Of a stretch of 64,000 nt of DNA, positions 58,655 to 64,000 are shown piece by piece (the stretch's first letter is position 1; the number at the start of each line of letters is the position of its first letter). The DNA comes from Idiomarina xiamenensis 10-D-4 (GTDB taxonomy: Bacteria; Pseudomonadota; Gammaproteobacteria; Enterobacterales; Alteromonadaceae), in the NCBI RefSeq assembly GCF_000299895.1, contig NZ_AMRG01000013.1:39338-103337 (forward strand), in the 5' to 3' direction. A program made the translations under genes and the position numbers. The notes under the pieces are model-generated. The model did not search any database, had not been told where the DNA came from, and was given only the letters and a program-made list of their open reading frames with translations.

Positions 58655-59830
58655 ATGGCTTGGAATCAGCCGGGGAACGGCGGTAATAATAACGACCGTG
58701 ACCCATGGAAAAATCAGGGTGGCCGCGACCAAGGCCCACCGGACCTAGACGAGGCAATGCGTAAGTTCTTTGCTCGTTTTGGGCTGGGTGGCAAAGGCGG
58801 TAACGGTGGTAGCAGCAGCGGCGGTGTGCCAATGAAAGGCATCGCGTTTATAGTGGTTATCGCCATTATTGTCTGGATTATCGCTGGCTTTTACACGGTA
58901 AAAGAAGCCGAGCGCGGTGTCATTTTGCGCTTTGGTCAATACCATTCGCAAGTCGAATCCGGCTTACACTGGCGCCCAGTGTTTATCGATACGGTCATTC
59001 CCGTTGACGTTAACAACGTGAAATCGCAAAGCACCAGTGGCTTTATGCTGACGCAAGATGAAAACGTAGTGCGAGTCGAGTTGGACGTGCAATACCGTGT
59101 CATCGAACCGCGTAACTACCTGTTTGCCGTAGTCGATGCCGACAACAGTTTGTCGCAGGCGACCGATAGCGCGCTACGTTATGTGGTGGGTCACACCACC
59201 ATGGACGAAGTGTTAACCACTGGCCGTGAGCAAGTGCGTGCTGACACCTTAGATTTGTTAGAGCGGATCATCGAGCCATACAATCTGGGCTTACAGATCG
59301 TTGATATCAACTTGTTACCAGCGCGTCCGCCTGAAGCGGTGAAAGATGCCTTTGATGACGCTATCTCAGCGCAAGAGGATGAGGAGCGTTTTATCCGCGA
59401 AGCCGAAGCTTATGCTCGTGAAGTCGAGCCTTTAGCGCGTGGTCAGGTACGTCGGATGTTGCAAGAAGCGCAGGCTTATCGCGAGCAAATCGTGTTAGAA
59501 GCGCAGGGTGAAGTGGCGCGGTTTAACGAGCTGTTACCGCAATACGAAGCTGCACCGCAGGTTACTCGCGAACGTATTTACTTAGATACCCTGCAAGACA
59601 TCTACTCAACCACCAGCAAAGTCTTGGTTGACGTCGACGGCAGCAGCAACATGTTGTATCTGCCATTAGATAAGATCCTTGAAAAACAAGGTGTCAGAAG
59701 CGGTAACCAAAGCCAAGTGCCAAGCTTGTCATTGCCTGATAACGTCAACAATGGCAGCAGCAACAGCAGTAACTCAAGCACGCCGCGCGATAGTAGTCGC
59801 CAAGTGCAGCGCTCGAGTGGGAGGGGCTAA
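58655..59830 (+). CDS. hflK: FtsH protease modulator HflK
   Basis: SPFH/band-7 membrane protein forming, with HflC, a cage around FtsH. The 391-aa protein has a Gly/Asn-rich cytoplasmic N-terminus (GNGGNNNDRDPW), one membrane helix (about 68-88), then the band-7 domain (AERGVILRFGQYHSQVESGLHW) and a helical region. The C-terminal ~30 residues are Ser/Asn-rich (NNGSSNSSNSSTPRDSS). Four bases separate it from hflC. Confidence 0.95.
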   Translation: MAWNQPGNGGNNNDRDPWKNQGGRDQGPPDLDEAMRKFFARFGLGGKGGNGGSSSGGVPMKGIAFIVVIAIIVWIIAGFYTVKEAERGVILRFGQYHSQVESGLHWRPVFIDTVIPVDVNNVKSQSTSGFMLTQDENVVRVELDVQYRVIEPRNYLFAVVDADNSLSQATDSALRYVVGHTTMDEVLTTGREQVRADTLDLLERIIEPYNLGLQIVDINLLPARPPEAVKDAFDDAISAQEDEERFIREAEAYAREVEPLARGQVRRMLQEAQAYREQIVLEAQGEVARFNELLPQYEAAPQVTRERIYLDTLQDIYSTTSKVLVDVDGSSNMLYLPLDKILEKQGVRSGNQSQVPSLSLPDNVNNGSSNSSNSSTPRDSSRQVQRSSGRG

Positions 59831-59833
59831 GTC

Positions 59834-60727
59834 ATGAAAAATTTAATAGCCGCCGTAGTGGTGTTACTGATCATTCTCGGTTTTTCATCGCTGTTTGTGG
59901 TGAAAGAGGGCGAACGCGCTATCGTTGTTCAATTTGGTAAAGTTGAACGTGATGCCGATTCCGGTGAAGCGCGGGTATTTGGACCCGGCTTGCACTTTAA
60001 ATTGCCATTTATTGAGCAAGTGCGTCGTTTAGATGCACGTATCAAAACCCTAGACGGCGACCCTGATCGCTTTGTCACCAGTGAGAAGAAAGACTTGATC
60101 GTCGACACTTACGTGAAATGGCGTATCAACGACTTCGCTACCTACTATTTATCGACTAACGGTGGTAACCAGCTGCAAGCCGAAGCGTTATTGACGCGTC
60201 GTATTAACAGTGGTTTACGTAGCGAGTTTGGTAATCGTACGATTACCGATATCGTTTCTGGTGAGCGTGATGAGTTGATGCGTGATGCGCTGATTTCGGG
60301 AGCGGAAAGCGCGCGTGAGTTGGGCATTGAAGTATTAGATGTGCGGGTCATGCAGATCAACTTACCGAACGAAGTTAGCCAATCGATTTATCAGCGTATG
60401 CGTGCCGAGCGTCGTGCGGTAGCGACCGAGCACCGTTCGCAAGGTCGTGAGCAGGCTGAAATTATTCGTGCCGATGTGGACGCGCGAGTCACAGTGATGT
60501 TAGCCGATGCTCGTCGCCAAGCACGTGATTTACGTGGTCAGGGTGACGCTGATGCGGCAAAAATTTATGCCGACTCTTACAACCAAGACCCGGAATTCTT
60601 TGCTTTTATCCGCAGTATGGAAGCGTATAAGAAGTCGTTTGACGGTAATAACGATGTGTTAGTGTTACAACCGAATAGTGATTTCTTCCGATTCTTGCGT
60701 GATATGCAAGGTCAAGCCAGCAATTAA
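59834..60727 (+). CDS. hflC: FtsH protease modulator HflC
   Basis: Partner of HflK. The 297-aa protein has an N-terminal membrane helix (about 4-22) followed by the band-7 domain (KEGERAIVVQFGKVERD, GLHFKLPFIEQVRRLDARI), then a helical tail with RMRAERRAVATEHRSQGREQ. A strong terminator after the gene ends the hfq-hflXKC unit. Confidence 0.96.
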   Translation: MKNLIAAVVVLLIILGFSSLFVVKEGERAIVVQFGKVERDADSGEARVFGPGLHFKLPFIEQVRRLDARIKTLDGDPDRFVTSEKKDLIVDTYVKWRINDFATYYLSTNGGNQLQAEALLTRRINSGLRSEFGNRTITDIVSGERDELMRDALISGAESARELGIEVLDVRVMQINLPNEVSQSIYQRMRAERRAVATEHRSQGREQAEIIRADVDARVTVMLADARRQARDLRGQGDADAAKIYADSYNQDPEFFAFIRSMEAYKKSFDGNNDVLVLQPNSDFFRFLRDMQGQASN

Positions 60728-60746
60728 GCTCGCTTACAACTCATGC

Positions 60747-60775
60747 AAAACCCGCGACCCGTCGCGGGTTTTTTT
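60747..60775 (+). terminator. Rho-independent terminator after hflC
   Basis: An 11-bp stem, AAAACCCGCGA (60747-60757) and TCGCGGGTTTT (60762-60772), with a 4-nt loop runs into a T-run. Confidence 0.95.
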
Positions 60776-60846
60776 ATGGGCTGGTTTCGGCAACCGATGA
60801 CGGTATACTGAAATCCATCACCGATCTTAAAGCTTGGATATCTGAC

Positions 60847-63326
<2,480 letters not shown>

Positions 63327-63330
63327 AACG

Positions 63331-63347
63331 GTGGCCTTCAAGGCCAC
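63331..63347 (+). terminator. Weak hairpin just after purA
   Basis: A 7-bp stem, GTGGCCT (63331-63337) and AGGCCAC (63341-63347), has a 3-nt loop four bases after the purA stop. It lacks a T-run, so it is a candidate only. Confidence 0.4.
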
Positions 63348-63355
63348 GTCAATAA

Positions 63356-63410
63356 CCGTTTAACTGTTGCTTTTTCAGACACATCAACTAAAAAGTGAGC
63401 AGTTAAACGG
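63356..63410. repeat. Long imperfect inverted repeat between purA and the tRNA operon
   Basis: CCGTTTAACTG (63356-63366) and CAGTTAAACGG (63400-63410) are an 11-bp perfect stem. Pairing resumes inside with CTTTTT (63370-63375) against AAAAAG (63390-63395) after a small internal bulge. It lies about 30 bp upstream of the tRNA promoter -35 box. Confidence 0.7.
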
Positions 63411-63438
63411 CGTTCTTGAAAAAAATTGGCATTTTCTA

Positions 63439-63467
63439 TTGCATCAGCAAAATCGATCCAATAGAAT
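63439..63467 (+). promoter_or_regulatory. Strong sigma-70 promoter of the tRNA-tuf operon
   Basis: TTGCAT (63439-63444) and TAGAAT (63462-63467) are 17 bp apart, 21 bp before tRNA-Thr. The discriminator starts GCGC, which is typical of stable-RNA promoters under stringent control. Confidence 0.85.
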
Positions 63468-63487
63468 GCGCTCCACCTAACCGGGGT

Positions 63488-63563
<76 letters not shown>

Positions 63564-63579
63564 ACTTAGAAAATTGCGC

Positions 63580-63664
63580 GGAGGGGTTCCCGAGCGGCCA
63601 AAGGGATCAGACTGTAAATCTGACGGCTCAGCCTTCGCAGGTTCGAATCCTGCCCCCTCCACCA
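63580..63664 (+). tRNA. tyrU: tRNA-Tyr (GTA)
   Basis: 85-nt tRNA with the long variable arm of tyrosine tRNAs and encoded CCA. Acceptor GGAGGGG pairs with CCCCTCC; the anticodon stem TCAGA/TCTGA encloses CTGTAAA with anticodon GTA. Confidence 0.97.
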
Positions 63665-63705
63665 GCAGTTTAGAACGGAATGAGGTGGCCCAGATCACAA
63701 GGCAT

Positions 63706-63780
<75 letters not shown>

Positions 63781-63787
63781 TTTAAGT

Positions 63788-63863
63788 GCTGATATAGCTC
63801 AGTTGGTAGAGCGCACCCTTGGTAAGGGTGAGGTCGGCGGTTCGAATCCGCCTATCAGCACCA
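63788..63863 (+). tRNA. thrT: tRNA-Thr (GGT)
   Basis: 76-nt tRNA with encoded CCA. Acceptor GCTGATA pairs with TATCAGC; the anticodon stem CACCC/GGGTG encloses TTGGTAA with anticodon GGT, reading ACC and ACU. Confidence 0.97.
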
Positions 63864-63972
63864 TTTTCCTGTTTCTGGCCCTCTTTGCATCGTCGTCGCG
63901 GTTGGTGAATCACTAACTGAACAATATCAAGCACGTGTTGAATAACACCGAAAGTTTGTTAAAGAGGCTGTC

Positions 63973-64000
63973 ATGTCTAAAGAAAAATTTGAACGTTCGA
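63973..64000 (+). CDS. tuf: Elongation factor Tu, first nine codons only
   Basis: The window ends inside this gene. The nine visible residues, MSKEKFERS, match the start of EF-Tu, the GTPase that brings aminoacyl-tRNA to the ribosome. AGAGG lies five bases before the ATG. The position directly after the Thr-Tyr-Gly-Thr tRNA cluster is that of E. coli tufB, which supports the call; a 109-nt leader separates it from the last tRNA. Confidence 0.9.

Overview
The window is an ordinary, gene-dense chromosomal segment of a gammaproteobacterium. Gene content and order (hfq-hflX-hflK-hflC-purA, tRNA-Thr/Tyr/Gly/Thr-tuf, ompR-envZ, cpxRA/cpxP, lexA-sulA, plsB, glpE-glpG, yheS/yheT/yheU/yheV) point to an Alteromonadales-like marine lineage. 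An Idiomarina-type genus is plausible, but no taxonomic search was run. I see no prophage, insertion sequence, integrase, CRISPR array or composition break.

Layout. 1-533: tail of a polysaccharide deacetylase. 549-8837 (mostly minus): aa3-type cytochrome c oxidase locus coxB-coxA-ctaG-coxC-surf1-(sco-like)-ctaA-cyoE-sco, with one small antisense membrane gene at 4431-4646. CoxB carries a fused cytochrome c domain, and ctaG is frameshifted. 9154-10327: lexA-sulA SOS operon with two LexA boxes. 10446-14411: plsB, ubiA, ubiC. 14593-18379: secreted FliL-like protein, glpG-glpE, and the threonine-degradation pair tdh-kbl. 18562-24338: coaD, an NSS transporter, pckA and a NatAB-type ABC exporter. 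24408-28418: S9 peptidase, then fabR divergent from a FabR-linked desaturase with a palindromic operator. 28523-32063: a small flagellar-rod-like protein, a SprA-like metalloprotease and tex. 32174-34889: cpxA, a broken cpxR and cpxP. 35283-37939: greB, ompR, envZ. 37952-50653: housekeeping genes sthA, yrfG, nudE, cysQ, yheU, yheT, an M16 peptidase, a serine hydrolase, tpx, a TIGR02444-type gene, yheS and yheV. 50720-63326: the plus-strand run nnr-tsaE-amiB-mutL-miaA-hfq-hflX-hflK-hflC, a kynureninase-like PLP gene, and purA. 63462-64000: tRNA operon leading into tuf.

How the genes work together. The oxidase block supplies structural subunits, heme A synthesis (CyoE, CtaA), copper delivery (Sco, CtaG) and assembly (SURF1). 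LexA/SulA couples DNA damage to division arrest. FabR and the desaturase adjust membrane unsaturation. Cpx and OmpR/EnvZ are envelope stress and osmolarity sensors. AmiB, MutL, MiaA, Hfq and HflXKC form the widely conserved superoperon.

The most notable observations are two disrupted genes in otherwise intact loci. ctaG needs a single-base correction. cpxR lacks about 13 bases between its receiver and DNA-binding domains. Next come a second, divergent Sco-like protein in the oxidase operon, a FabR-type palindrome on the desaturase promoter, a SprA-like protease paired with a flagellar-rod-like peptide, and a PLP enzyme in the position usually held by yjeT. I did not find a convincing wholly new system.
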